Positions 20,491 through 29,323 of a stretch of 64,000 nt of DNA are shown here, one piece after another. Source of the DNA: Thermoanaerobaculia bacterium (lineage in GTDB: Bacteria; Acidobacteriota; Thermoanaerobaculia; Multivoradales; JAHEKO01). Each line of letters starts with the position of its first letter. Position 1 is the first letter of the stretch. The stretch spans positions 62,001 through 126,000 of the forward strand of contig CAMYOG010000015.1 of NCBI GenBank assembly GCA_947259925.1. Reading direction: 5' to 3'. Below the pieces are notes generated by a model that was not told where the DNA came from, did no database searches, and saw only the letters and a list, made by a program, of their open reading frames with translations. The position numbers and the translations under genes were made by a program.

Positions 20491-21245
20491 GCACGGTACT
20501 GGCGGTGGTCAACCAGAAGGGCGGCGTCGGCAAGACCACCACGGCGATCAACCTCGGGGCGGCGCTCGCGGCACTCGAGCGGCGTGTTCTGCTGGTCGAC
20601 TGTGACCCGCAGGGCAACGCGACCCGCGGTCTGGGCGTCGAGGCGGAGAGCCCGACGCTCTATGACGTCTTGTCGGGTCGAGCCGGCCTCGACGACGCGA
20701 TGCGCCCGACGACCTTTCCGAACCTGAGCGTCGTGCCGTCCAACCGGGAGCTCGTCGGCGTCGAAGTCGAGTTCGTCGAGCTCGGGGGCTGGGAGACGCG
20801 ATTGGCAAGGGCCGTTCGGGCGTCGCGGCAGCCCTTCGAGGTCATCCTCCTCGACTGCCCTCCGTCCCTTGGCCACTTGACCGTGAGCGCGCTGGTCGCG
20901 GCGGACGGAGTGCTGGTACCGCTCCAGTGCGAGTACTTCGCGCTGGAAGGGATCAGCGAGCTGCTCACCACCATCCGCCGGGTGCAGTCGGGCATCAACC
21001 CGCGGCTGGGTATCGCGGGCATCCTCCTCACGATGTACGACGAGCGGACCAACCTGTCGAAGGAGGTCGCACAGGAAGTGCGCAACCACTTCGCAGGCAA
21101 GGTGTTCCAGACGGTGATTCCGAGAAACGTGCGCCTGGCGGAGGCCCCCAGCCACGGCGTTCCGATCCTCGAGTACGACATAAAGAGCCGGGGCGCCGAA
21201 GCGTACCTGGAGGCGGCCCGAGAGTTTCTGAGGCGAGCAGCATGA
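20487..21245 (+). CDS. parA: Chromosome partitioning ATPase ParA
   Basis: A Walker-type ParA/Soj ATPase of 252 residues. The deviant Walker A is KGGVGKTTTAINLG, the Walker A' region is VLLVDCDPQGNAT and Walker B lies in VILLDCPPSLG. It acts with ParB-parS to segregate the origin. It overlaps rsmG and parB by 4 bases on each side. Confidence 0.96.
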   Translation: MSTVLAVVNQKGGVGKTTTAINLGAALAALERRVLLVDCDPQGNATRGLGVEAESPTLYDVLSGRAGLDDAMRPTTFPNLSVVPSNRELVGVEVEFVELGGWETRLARAVRASRQPFEVILLDCPPSLGHLTVSALVAADGVLVPLQCEYFALEGISELLTTIRRVQSGINPRLGIAGILLTMYDERTNLSKEVAQEVRNHFAGKVFQTVIPRNVRLAEAPSHGVPILEYDIKSRGAEAYLEAAREFLRRAA

Positions 21246-22078
21246 GTGCACGAAAACGAGGGTTGGGAAGAGGGCTCGATTCCCTGCTGAAGATCGAGAC
21301 GCCGACGGCGCAGTCTCTGCCGCTGGAGAGGCTCAAGCCGAACCGGGTGCAACCGCGCGAACGCTTCGACGGCGGCGATCTCGACGAGCTGGCCGAGTCG
21401 ATCAAGGCCCAGGGAGTCGTCCAGCCGATCGTGGTGACGCCGCGCACGGATGGTGACTACACGATCGTCGCCGGCGAGCGGCGCTGGCGCGCGGCCGGGC
21501 GAGCCGGGCTGACCGAGGTCCCGGTAGCGATTCGCGAAGTGCGGGACGATCGTCAGCTCCTGGAGATGGCGCTGGTGGAGAACCTGCAGCGCACGGACCT
21601 CAACCCGGTCGAGGAGGCGGAGGCCTATCGCCGCCTGGGCAGCGACTTCGGCATGTCGCACGAGGAGATCGCCCGGCGCGTCGGCAAGGGGCGCGCGACG
21701 GTGTCGAACGCGCTGAGACTCCTCAAGTTGCCGGAGGAGGTGCTCGATCTGCTGCGGTCGGGGCGGCTCACGGCCGGCCAGGCACGACCGCTCCTGGCGA
21801 TCAAAAAGCAGGAAGACGTGGTGAAGCTCGCCCGGCGCGCTGCCGACGGCGGTCTCACCGCACGGGCGCTCGAGAAGCTGGCCGCCGGGCCCAAGCCCAG
21901 GAAACCTCCGCTGGTGGACGCCGACACGGCGGCCGCCGCGGAGCGCCTGACGCGGAGCCTGCAGACGCGGGTTACAATCCGGAGGCGCGGAGCGGGCGGA
22001 ACGGTGCAGATCGAGTTCCACTCGGAGGAGGAGTTGATGCGCCTCTTCGATCTCCTGCTAGAAGCGAGGAAAAGATGA
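21242..22078 (+). CDS. parB: Chromosome partitioning protein ParB
   Basis: A CTP-dependent DNA clamp that loads at parS. It starts MSARKRGLGRGLDSLL, has the nucleotide-binding motif GERRWRAAGRAG and an HTH domain (SHEEIARRVGKGRATVSNAL). The C-terminal dimerisation region ends EEELMRLFDLLLEARKR. It has 278 residues and overlaps parA (ATGA) and the bactofilin gene. Confidence 0.96.
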   Translation: MSARKRGLGRGLDSLLKIETPTAQSLPLERLKPNRVQPRERFDGGDLDELAESIKAQGVVQPIVVTPRTDGDYTIVAGERRWRAAGRAGLTEVPVAIREVRDDRQLLEMALVENLQRTDLNPVEEAEAYRRLGSDFGMSHEEIARRVGKGRATVSNALRLLKLPEEVLDLLRSGRLTAGQARPLLAIKKQEDVVKLARRAADGGLTARALEKLAAGPKPRKPPLVDADTAAAAERLTRSLQTRVTIRRRGAGGTVQIEFHSEEELMRLFDLLLEARKR

Positions 22079-22491
22079 TGTTCAAGAGCGACGAGGCGAA
22101 GGGCGACCTGAACGGCTTCTTGGATGCCGGCAGCCACATGGACGGCGAGCTCAGCTTCGCGGACACATTTAGAGTCGACGGCAAGTTAAGCGGCAAGGTG
22201 ACGTCGACGGGGGATCTCATCGTCGGCGAGCGCGGCGAGGTGGACGGCGCGGTCGAAGTGGGCCGCGTTTATGTCTCCGGAACCCTCAAGGGGACGGTGA
22301 AGGCCGCGACCCGCATCGAGATCACGTCCGGCGGCAGACTCATCGGCGACATCGAAGCACCGACCCTGGTGATCGAAGAAGGGGGCTTCTACGAAGGACG
22401 CTGCACGATGGAGCCTCGGAAAGGGCAGGAGCAGGCTCCCGGCCAGGTGGGCGCGGTCGTAACTCCAATGGCCGCCAAGCGCGAGGGATAG
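22075..22491 (+). CDS. Bactofilin family cytoskeletal protein
   Basis: A 138-residue protein with a beta-helical core of hydrophobic/Gly repeats (FRVDGKLSGKVTSTGDLIVG, VDGAVEVGRVYVSGTLKGTV, RLIGDIEAPTLVIEEGGFYE), typical of polymer-forming bactofilins. It overlaps the parB stop. In myxobacteria bactofilins work with ParABS in positioning the centromere, so coupling to parAB here may be functional; that part is inference. Confidence 0.92.
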   Translation: MMFKSDEAKGDLNGFLDAGSHMDGELSFADTFRVDGKLSGKVTSTGDLIVGERGEVDGAVEVGRVYVSGTLKGTVKAATRIEITSGGRLIGDIEAPTLVIEEGGFYEGRCTMEPRKGQEQAPGQVGAVVTPMAAKREG

Positions 22492-22508
22492 TCCCGACCC
22501 GGGCCAGG

Positions 22509-24263
22509 CTAGTTCTCAGCGGCCGGGGACGGCCGCGTCGCGAGGGTCTCGAACGACGGTACGAAGGTCAGGGGCGTGCGAGCGAGGAATGACGGCTCGA
22601 ATAACGAGGTGAGAACGCGGCCGTCGAGATCGCTGGCGATCGGGAACCGCAGGCCGTAGAGCAGGGTGGGCATCACGTCGGTCAGCTGCGCACCCTCCAC
22701 CAGGAAATCCTGACGGATCCCCTCGCCCGCCAGGAAGAGCACTCCGTCCGGAGCGCCTTCGAACCTCCCCTGGATCGGCATGTCGCCGAGATTGCCGACC
22801 AACCGGCGGACACCGGTCGGAGCCCTGACCCCATGCGCCGAGACGACCGCCAGGATTCGGGGTCCACTGATTCGCTGCCAGAGCTCGGCGAGGAAGGCGT
22901 CCAGATGGCGATAGTAGGAGATCAGGAACTGCGCCGATTGATTGTGCAACGGCGCCTGGTCGCCCTCGAACTGGACCGCTGAGTAGGAGCCGAAGTAGAG
23001 CGACGAGACCTCGCTGAGGCCCGGCAGCATCAAAAACCACGCGCGCACCGCGGGGTTCTGATCCATCAGATAGGCGCCCAGAGACTCTCGCCAGAGATCG
23101 CCTGCCAGGACGCGCAAGAGCTCGTGGGGCACCTCCATGCCGAGCTGCTCGACGACCCCGGAATCGATCTCGGCGATCGAGACCTGAAACAGGATGCCGC
23201 GCTCGACCAGCTCGGTCGGCCGGGCGCTGGCGGCGAGGTAGTTGCCCTCGAAGTACCCTTCGGAGAAGGCGAAGTCGAGCTCCCCCGCGCCCGGGTGGCA
23301 GACTGGCCAGCCGATGACGCCGGCATCGACTCCAAGGCGAGCGACCACCTCCCAGATCGCCAAGGTGTCGCGAGTGCGGGTGTCGGGCCGCCACGGCCGG
23401 AAGCCGGCAGCGCGTAGGACCGGACCGCCGAAGCCGGCCGGAACCAGGCGCAGATTGTCCCCCGGGCTCAGCGGGCCGGCTGGGAAGACCCACTCTCCCT
23501 GAACACCATGCTTGTAGGGGAGCTTGCCGGTCGCCACCGAGCTCCAGAGGGCGTCGGGGTAGGTGGGCGAGATGGTCGCGAGCCGGCCGTGGGCTCCGGT
23601 CTCGATCAGCTGCTGGAAGAACGGCAGCTGGCCCTGGCCGGCCAGCGGCAGAATCGCGTCGAGGGTGGCGCCCTCGAGCCCGACCAGGATCAGGACCGGC
23701 CGGGCCTCATGATCGACGGCCGAGGGCAGCGCCGCGTACTGATCGGGTTGAAACGCCACGCGTCGCTCGATCAGGACGTAGACCGAGCCGACCCCGAGGA
23801 GTGCCAGGAAGAGGGCGGTCCGCCTGCTGTAGGGGCGCGACTGAAGAGAGTGGAGCAGGGCGGTGTAGAACGTGATCAAGGCAAACAGGGTCAGCCACGC
23901 CGCGGCCTTGATCAGCCGAGCGTTCATGCCCGGCGGGACGAAGAACGAGTAGTAGGAGGCGTGCACCCAATAGACGATCGCGCCGAAAGCGAGGACCGCG
24001 GTCAGCGACCAGGGAACGATCCGCCGCGCGAGCCCGGGCCGCCGCCGCGTCAGCGGCGTCAGGATCGCACCGGTCAGGACGCCGAGGGCTCCGCCATAGA
24101 GCAACACCCCGCGGAGGAAGGGTACCCAACCGAACGCCAGAGACGGGTTGAGAAAGAAGATCAGGCCACCCAGATGCGAGCCGAGCAGGACGCCGGGCGC
24201 CAGGTTGAAGAGCAGGTCGAGATGCGCGAGCCGCGCCGGTTCGCGAGTCGTGTCAGCCACCAT
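22509..24263 (-). CDS. Membrane-anchored alkaline-phosphatase-superfamily hydrolase
   Basis: The N-terminal third has four to five transmembrane helices (for example GVLLGSHLGGLIFFLNPSLA, SLTAVLAFGAIVYWV). The C-terminal domain begins PVLILVGLEGATLDAILPL and has the type I phosphodiesterase/nucleotide pyrophosphatase motif TYPDALWSSVATGKLPYKHG (nucleophile Thr region), with VSAHGVRAP and LTDVMPTLLYGLRFP further on. It has 584 residues. The substrate is unknown; related proteins hydrolyse phosphodiesters or transfer phospho-groups. It is divergent from pyrD. Confidence 0.82.
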   Translation of the reverse strand: MVADTTREPARLAHLDLLFNLAPGVLLGSHLGGLIFFLNPSLAFGWVPFLRGVLLYGGALGVLTGAILTPLTRRRPGLARRIVPWSLTAVLAFGAIVYWVHASYYSFFVPPGMNARLIKAAAWLTLFALITFYTALLHSLQSRPYSRRTALFLALLGVGSVYVLIERRVAFQPDQYAALPSAVDHEARPVLILVGLEGATLDAILPLAGQGQLPFFQQLIETGAHGRLATISPTYPDALWSSVATGKLPYKHGVQGEWVFPAGPLSPGDNLRLVPAGFGGPVLRAAGFRPWRPDTRTRDTLAIWEVVARLGVDAGVIGWPVCHPGAGELDFAFSEGYFEGNYLAASARPTELVERGILFQVSIAEIDSGVVEQLGMEVPHELLRVLAGDLWRESLGAYLMDQNPAVRAWFLMLPGLSEVSSLYFGSYSAVQFEGDQAPLHNQSAQFLISYYRHLDAFLAELWQRISGPRILAVVSAHGVRAPTGVRRLVGNLGDMPIQGRFEGAPDGVLFLAGEGIRQDFLVEGAQLTDVMPTLLYGLRFPIASDLDGRVLTSLFEPSFLARTPLTFVPSFETLATRPSPAAEN

Positions 24264-24337
24264 GGAGCTTCAGCTCGAGTGTTCGCGGCAAGGGTGGGGA
24301 ATAATGCGGACCGAAGGAAGAGCGTAGCAGAGCCCAC

Positions 24338-25423
24338 ATGGTATCGAGCCCACAACGCGGTCCCGGCTACTGGCACCGGCTATTGCTGCGACTGGAGCCG
24401 GAGAGAGCGCACGACCTCGCCCTGGGTGCGCTTGCCCTGACCTCCCGATCGGCCGCCGGCAGAGGCCTGCTTCGGCGGCGGTTCTCGAAGTGCGCGAGCG
24501 AGCGCCTCTCCCAAGAGCTGCTCGGGCGGCGATTTGCCAACCCCCTAGGGATGGCCGCGGGCTTCGACAAGAACGCACGCACCCCCAGGGGGCTGGCCGC
24601 GCTCGGCTTCGGTTTCGTCGAGGTCGGCACCGTCACTCCGAAGCCGCAGTCCGGGAACCCGAAGCCACGGATCTTCCGTCACCCTGAGCAGGAGAGCCTC
24701 CGAAACGCTCTCGGCTTCAACAACGACGGGATGGACGCGGTGCACCGGAGGATCACGGCCGGGTATCCATTCCCCTTTCCGCTCGCCGTCAACGTCGGCA
24801 AGAACGCCGCCACGCCGCTCGACGAGGCGGAGTCGGATTACGAGGCACTCTTTCGTCGTTTCTCCGGGCAGGCGGACTACTTCGTGATCAACGTCTCGTC
24901 TCCGAACACGCCGGGCCTGCGAGAGCTCCAGGCTCCCGACCGCCTGGCAGCGCTGATCGACCTCGGTAGGCGACTCGGTGGCAAACCGGTGATGGTCAAG
25001 CTCTCGCCCGACCTGGATACCGACGAGGCCGTCGCGCTGGGGCACGAGGTGGTCGCCGCCGGGGCGGCGGGGATCATCGTCACCAACACGACCATCGACT
25101 ACAGGTTGATCCCAGATGTCCCAGAGGTCGGAGGCTTGAGCGGCCGGGTCCTGAGGGCGCGCAGCTTCGAGATGCTGGAGGCCCTGGCCCGAGCTCTCTT
25201 CGGCAAGACCCTCCTGGTGAGCGTCGGCGGTGTCGATTCGGGAGAGGAGCTCTACCGCCGCCTGCGAGCAGGGGCGTCCCTGGTTCAGCTCTACACCGCG
25301 CTCGTCTACCGGGGGCCACGGCTGGTGAGCTCCGCCCTCGGCCGTCTGCTCGAGTTGATGGATCGGGACGGCATCGAGAGCGTTGCTGATATCGTGGGCG
25401 TAGACTTGGAAAGAGCCGGATGA
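24338..25423 (+). CDS. pyrD: Dihydroorotate dehydrogenase (quinone), class 2
   Basis: Membrane-associated FMN enzyme of pyrimidine synthesis. Family landmarks are ANPLGMAAGFDKNAR, GFVEVGTVTPKPQSGNPKPR, NALGFNNDGMD, FVINVSSPNTPGLRELQ (catalytic Ser) and VSVGGVDSGEELYRRLRAGA. The N-terminal helical extension is that of class 2 enzymes. It has 361 residues. Its stop overlaps the pyrF start by 4 bases (ATGA), forming a pyrDF unit. Confidence 0.95.
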   Translation: MVSSPQRGPGYWHRLLLRLEPERAHDLALGALALTSRSAAGRGLLRRRFSKCASERLSQELLGRRFANPLGMAAGFDKNARTPRGLAALGFGFVEVGTVTPKPQSGNPKPRIFRHPEQESLRNALGFNNDGMDAVHRRITAGYPFPFPLAVNVGKNAATPLDEAESDYEALFRRFSGQADYFVINVSSPNTPGLRELQAPDRLAALIDLGRRLGGKPVMVKLSPDLDTDEAVALGHEVVAAGAAGIIVTNTTIDYRLIPDVPEVGGLSGRVLRARSFEMLEALARALFGKTLLVSVGGVDSGEELYRRLRAGASLVQLYTALVYRGPRLVSSALGRLLELMDRDGIESVADIVGVDLERAG

Positions 25424-26157
25424 CGGAACGAGCCGACTTCGGGGTAGCCGCCGCCGAGCACGTCGCGGTCGCGCTCGACACCTCCGACTGGGAGACCTTC
25501 ACCGAATGGTGCGAGTTCTTCGGGCCCCGCGTCGGGGTCCTCAAGGTCGGCCTGGAAGCGTACAACCGCTGGGGCCCCGACGCCGTCGCGCGCGCCAAGC
25601 GCCATGGCAAGGCGGTCTTCCTCGATGCGAAGCTGCACGACATCCCCAACACGGTTGCCGGGGCGGTCAGCGCCGCCCGCGACCAGGGTGTCGACTATCT
25701 GACGCTTCACGTCGGCGGTGGCCCGAGGATGCTGGACGCCGCCGCTGCCGCCGCCGGCGACACCCTGAAGCTCCTCGGGGTGACTCTGCTCACGCATCTC
25801 GATGCGGCCGACCTGGCGGCGCTCGACCTACCCGGCGCACCAGCGGAACGGGTGGCCAAGTGGGCGGAGCTTGCCGCTAGACACGGCTGCTCGGGCGCGG
25901 TTTGCTCGCCGCGGGAAGTGGCTCGGTTGCGAGCGCGCTTCGAGCCGCCGTTCCTCCTGGTCACGCCGGGCATCCGCCCCGGAGGGGACGCGAAGGACGA
26001 CGACCAGCGTCGGACGGCAGAACCAGGTCGCGCCCTTGCAGACGGCTCGGACCTCCTGGTCATCGGTCGGCCTCTGACGCGCGCCGAAGATCGCGAGACG
26101 GCCTTACGGGCGGCGATCGCCGAGATCGAGAGCGCCTCCACGGTCGCCACCGGCTGA
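25420..26157 (+). CDS. pyrF: Orotidine 5'-phosphate decarboxylase
   Basis: Final step to UMP. The catalytic signature FLDAKLHDIPNTV is present, with VALDTSDWE at the start and LLVTPGIRPGGDAKDDDQRR near the phosphate-binding loop. It has 245 residues. It overlaps pyrD and is convergent with the gene at 26171. Confidence 0.94.
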   Translation: MTERADFGVAAAEHVAVALDTSDWETFTEWCEFFGPRVGVLKVGLEAYNRWGPDAVARAKRHGKAVFLDAKLHDIPNTVAGAVSAARDQGVDYLTLHVGGGPRMLDAAAAAAGDTLKLLGVTLLTHLDAADLAALDLPGAPAERVAKWAELAARHGCSGAVCSPREVARLRARFEPPFLLVTPGIRPGGDAKDDDQRRTAEPGRALADGSDLLVIGRPLTRAEDRETALRAAIAEIESASTVATG

Positions 26158-26170
26158 CGACGCGGGCAGC

Positions 26171-26671
26171 CTAGTTGATCCGCAATTCCTCTCCGCCCGC
26201 CTCGACCGCGGGCTGATCGAGCGCGCGCCGAACCGTCCAGATGACGTAGAGCATGGCGTTCTGCAGACTTCCCAGGGTGTCGAAGAATCCGGTGCGTGTC
26301 AGGTCCTCGGTGTAGAGCCGCATCCGGAGGTTGATCTGCTCGAGCGGGATCGCGACCCCCTGGAAATCGACCCGCATGTCGAGGAGCTTCATCCGGAGCC
26401 TCCAGCAGAAATCCTCTTGCTCCTTGGGGTCGAGAGCCTGGAGCTTCTCGGTATGGGCGGCGTCGAGGCGCACGCTGGCCTGCAAGACCAACCTGTGCGG
26501 GGCGTCCCTCTCCTGGGCGAAGAGGACGACCTTGCCGCCCGGGTCCTGGCCGCGCAGCGCCCACGCTGCCCCCTCGCCGCTGCCCCTGGTCGTCTGCCAG
26601 CCCTCGGCCAATAGCCAGTCGACGATCCTGGAACGGACCAGATCGAGGTCGAGGGCCTCAGAGCCCGACAA
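26171..26671 (-). CDS. Conserved hypothetical protein
   Basis: A 166-residue soluble protein starting MSGSEALDLDLVRSRIVDWL, with a mixed alpha/beta pattern (VVLFAQERDAPHRLVLQASV) and an amphipathic C-terminal half (GFFDTLGSLQNAMLYVIWTV). No signal peptide or catalytic motif is seen. It is the last gene downstream of lepB-lepB-DUF4845, all on the minus strand. It is vaguely like DUF2299 proteins, but I cannot confirm that. Confidence 0.6.
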   Translation of the reverse strand: MSGSEALDLDLVRSRIVDWLLAEGWQTTRGSGEGAAWALRGQDPGGKVVLFAQERDAPHRLVLQASVRLDAAHTEKLQALDPKEQEDFCWRLRMKLLDMRVDFQGVAIPLEQINLRMRLYTEDLTRTGFFDTLGSLQNAMLYVIWTVRRALDQPAVEAGGEELRIN

Positions 26672-26780
26672 CGGACTCCCACCCGGTGGACTTCAGCGGA
26701 TCATTCTCGACCATATGTGTGTCAGAGTGGAGTTCCACCTCACACTTTTCCCGAAAAAGCCAAAACAATGGACAATGCGG

Positions 26781-27146
26781 TCAGATTATGAAGATCGGCC
26801 GATCGATGTCGTGGACGAACTCCCACTCGTACTCGTAGACGCCGAAATCGAGCGTGATCGTGTAGCGGCATTCGATCTCGACTCTCCGCGTCGTCTTGTT
26901 GACCTTGAGATTCTTCTTCTCGAGAGGGATATCGAGCTCCTTGGCCTTCTTCAGGATGCGATTGCGGAGAGTGTCGCCGCTCACCCGACCCGAGAATTGC
27001 GCTTGCTCTTCGATGTAGTCGCCAAACTCGACGTCGTTCAGCTTGACCGGCACGGCCTTCACCGCGATCAGGATTCCGACAGCGGCGAGCAGCAGCCACA
27101 TGATGCAGCCGAGCCGCCCTTCGCCTCGCGATCTGAGTGTTGTCAT
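26781..27146 (-). CDS. DUF4845-like membrane-anchored protein
   Basis: A 121-residue protein with one N-terminal membrane helix (CIMWLLLAAVGILIAVKAV) and an extracytoplasmic domain (LNDVEFGDYIEEQAQ ... YEYEWEFVHDIDRPIF). DUF4845 proteins are often encoded next to lepB, and this one is 33 bp downstream of a lepB gene. The adjacency is the main support; the function is unknown. Confidence 0.68.
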   Translation of the reverse strand: MTTLRSRGEGRLGCIMWLLLAAVGILIAVKAVPVKLNDVEFGDYIEEQAQFSGRVSGDTLRNRILKKAKELDIPLEKKNLKVNKTTRRVEIECRYTITLDFGVYEYEWEFVHDIDRPIFII

Positions 27147-27179
27147 CGTTTCGGCCTCCGATTTGGCGCGAGGGCTAGC

Positions 27180-27875
27180 CTAGCGCACGATCTGAAAACT
27201 CCGATCCCAACGGGTTTTGGAGAAGAAGCTGAAGGCGACATTCCAGAACTGCTGGATGCGCCCCAGATATCCGGGCCAGTCTGTCTGCTGCAGCTCCGCG
27301 GCGAACGACCAGTAGACCACGAACGCCCGTCCCTTGACGTAGCTCTCGGGCACCGGGCCCCAAAAGCGCGAGTCGTTCGAGTTGTCCCGATTGTCGCCAA
27401 GGAAGAAGAGGTGTCCCTCGGGAACCACGAACGGGCCGAAGTTGTCCCGATCGCGATAGTCCCTCGCCAGGAAGACCGAGTTCGGATAGGTCCGCTCGTC
27501 GGTGTGGAAGGTGTAGCCGGCCTCGCCGACCGGCTCGCCGTTGACGTGCAGAACCTTGTCGACGATCTCGATCTCGTCGCCCGCGAGCCCCGCGCATCGC
27601 TTGATGAAGTCGCGTGTCGGATCGTCGGGGAACTTGAAGACGACCACGTCGCCCCGGCGCACCGATCGTCCGGGCAACAGGAACTTCTCTACTTCGCCGA
27701 ACTGACCACCATAGACGAACTTGTTGACCAGGATGTGATCGCCCACCTGAAGGTTCTGCTCCATGGATCCAGTCGGGATCTTGAACGCCTGCACCACATA
27801 GGTGCGCGCGAACGTCGCGAAAATGATCGCGATGAGGAGTGCTTCCAGGTACTCCCTGCCGATTGAGCGTGCCAT
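27180..27875 (-). CDS. lepB: Signal peptidase I, first copy
   Basis: Membrane serine protease releasing exported proteins. An N-terminal membrane helix (LEALLIAIIFATFARTYVV) is followed by the Ser box IPTGSMEQNLQVGDHILVNK, the Lys box FIKRCAGLAGDEIEI and the GDNRDNSNDSRFWG motif. It has 231 residues. It sits 33 bp downstream of a second lepB; the two are diverged, so this is an old duplication. Confidence 0.93.
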   Translation of the reverse strand: MARSIGREYLEALLIAIIFATFARTYVVQAFKIPTGSMEQNLQVGDHILVNKFVYGGQFGEVEKFLLPGRSVRRGDVVVFKFPDDPTRDFIKRCAGLAGDEIEIVDKVLHVNGEPVGEAGYTFHTDERTYPNSVFLARDYRDRDNFGPFVVPEGHLFFLGDNRDNSNDSRFWGPVPESYVKGRAFVVYWSFAAELQQTDWPGYLGRIQQFWNVAFSFFSKTRWDRSFQIVR

Positions 27876-27908
27876 CTCGAGCGACTACCCGTCGCCTCCA
27901 CGGGGAGA

Positions 27909-28592
27909 TCAGCGAACCAGGTGGAACGTCCGGCTCCAGCGAGTCTTGGTTATGAACCCAGCGGCCGTGCGGGCCAGCTGGCCGACCTTGTATGCCCAGC
28001 CGCGCCAGACCCCGTCCGAGGTCTCCCCGCCGAACGACCAGTAGACCACCGAGGCCCGGCCTTTCACGTAATGACTCGGCACACCATTCCAGAAGCGTGA
28101 GTCGTGAGACTGATCCCGGTTGTCGCCGAGACAGAAGTAGCGGTCTTCGGGGACCGTGACCGGGCCGAAATTGTCCCGCCGGCTGGCCGCGGCCGGAATG
28201 ACGCGCGAGTCCTTGTGGATCGCATAGTCGCGGTCCTGGACCGCCTGACCGTTGACGTAGAGCTGCTTGTTCACCACCTCGATGGTGTCTCCCGGCAGTC
28301 CGATGCAGCGTTTGACCATGTCGACCATCGGTCGCTCGGGCGAGCGGAAGATCACGATGTCACCGCGGTCTACCGATCGCGCCGGAAGGAGGCTCCGCTC
28401 GAGGTCGGTCGCCGTCGCGCCGTAGATGAACCGGTTGACGAACAGGTGGTCGCCGACCAGCAGCGTCTCCTCCATCGAGCCGCTCGGAATGTAGAACGTC
28501 TTCACGACGAAGGTGTTCGTGAAGCCGAGGAAGATCCCGGCGATCAGGAGCGCCTCGAAATACTCGCGAAGTGTTGACTGGCGGTGCGGCAT
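27909..28592 (-). CDS. lepB: Signal peptidase I, second copy
   Basis: Same architecture as its neighbour: membrane anchor, IPSGSMEETLLVGDHLFVNR (Ser), MVKRCIGLPGDTIEVV (Lys) and CLGDNRDQSHDSRFW. It has 227 residues. It is first in the lepB-lepB-DUF4845 run. Both copies keep all catalytic boxes, so both are probably active, perhaps with different substrates. Confidence 0.93.
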   Translation of the reverse strand: MPHRQSTLREYFEALLIAGIFLGFTNTFVVKTFYIPSGSMEETLLVGDHLFVNRFIYGATATDLERSLLPARSVDRGDIVIFRSPERPMVDMVKRCIGLPGDTIEVVNKQLYVNGQAVQDRDYAIHKDSRVIPAAASRRDNFGPVTVPEDRYFCLGDNRDQSHDSRFWNGVPSHYVKGRASVVYWSFGGETSDGVWRGWAYKVGQLARTAAGFITKTRWSRTFHLVR

Positions 28593-28997
28593 GGGGCCTT
28601 ACCCTAGCCGAAAAGGGTAGCCGCTTCTACAACACGGTTCACAGCCCACGCTATTCCGCCAGCCGATCGCCGGCGCGTCAAGAAACTGCGCATCCGGTCC
28701 TGATTCCTTGACCGCCTCTAGTGGGCTGCAAGGCCAGGAGATAGCTGGCAAGCGGGGCGCGGAGCGCCTGATTCCTTGACCGGACCAGGCCGGCGGTCGG
28801 CGCCGAAGATCGGCGCAACTGCCTATGCCCCAGTCCTTTGCCAGCTCGGACGCGACCTGGCAGCGGACTTGATCTGCCGGTGGCGATCAACAACCGGAGA
28901 GGGGGTGCCACCGGCGGAAGCGAAACAGCGAGACACGACGACAGGCCAGAGCCAACCCAAGACCTCATCCATACACCACCTTCCGAAAGGAGAGACC
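28593..28997. other. Gene-free region between lepB and the HhH gene
   Basis: A 405-bp spacer between divergent genes. It holds a 16-bp direct repeat CCTGATTCCTTGACCG at 28699-28714 and 28767-28782. Possible ORFs here have no ribosome binding site or family resemblance. It must contain promoters for both sides, but none stands out. Confidence 0.5.
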
Positions 28998-29321
28998 ATG
29001 ACCAAGGAAACACGACTCGTGACACCGGCAGCGCTGCTGCTCGCGCTCGGCGTCGCCCTGGCTGCGGCTGCGGCCGGCGGCAAGGTGAACATCAACACCG
29101 CGACCGCGGAGGAGCTGACGCTCCTGCCGCGAGTGGGAGCGACCGTCGCCCAGCGGATCATCGACTACCGGAGCAAGAACGGTCGATTCAAGAAGGCCGA
29201 GGACCTGCTCCATGTCAGCGGCATCGGCGACCGGACGTTCGACCTGATCAAGCCGTACGTCAGCCTCGAGGGTGAGACGACCTTGCGAGACAAGGTGCCT
29301 GCGGGCGGCGGCGGCAGCTAG
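28998..29321 (+). CDS. Secreted ComEA-like helix-hairpin-helix protein
   Basis: A signal peptide (VTPAALLLALGVALAAAAAGG) is followed by the HhH DNA-binding motif of ComEA (VNINTATAEELTLLPRVGAT, then LLHVSGIGDRTFDLIKPYV). It has 107 residues. The ATG at 28998 follows AAAGGAGAG. ComEA-type proteins bind incoming DNA during competence; the next gene is a pseudopilin 2 bp away, which supports a DNA-uptake or type II/IV-like role. Confidence 0.85.
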   Translation: MTKETRLVTPAALLLALGVALAAAAAGGKVNINTATAEELTLLPRVGATVAQRIIDYRSKNGRFKKAEDLLHVSGIGDRTFDLIKPYVSLEGETTLRDKVPAGGGGS

Positions 29322-29323
29322 GG

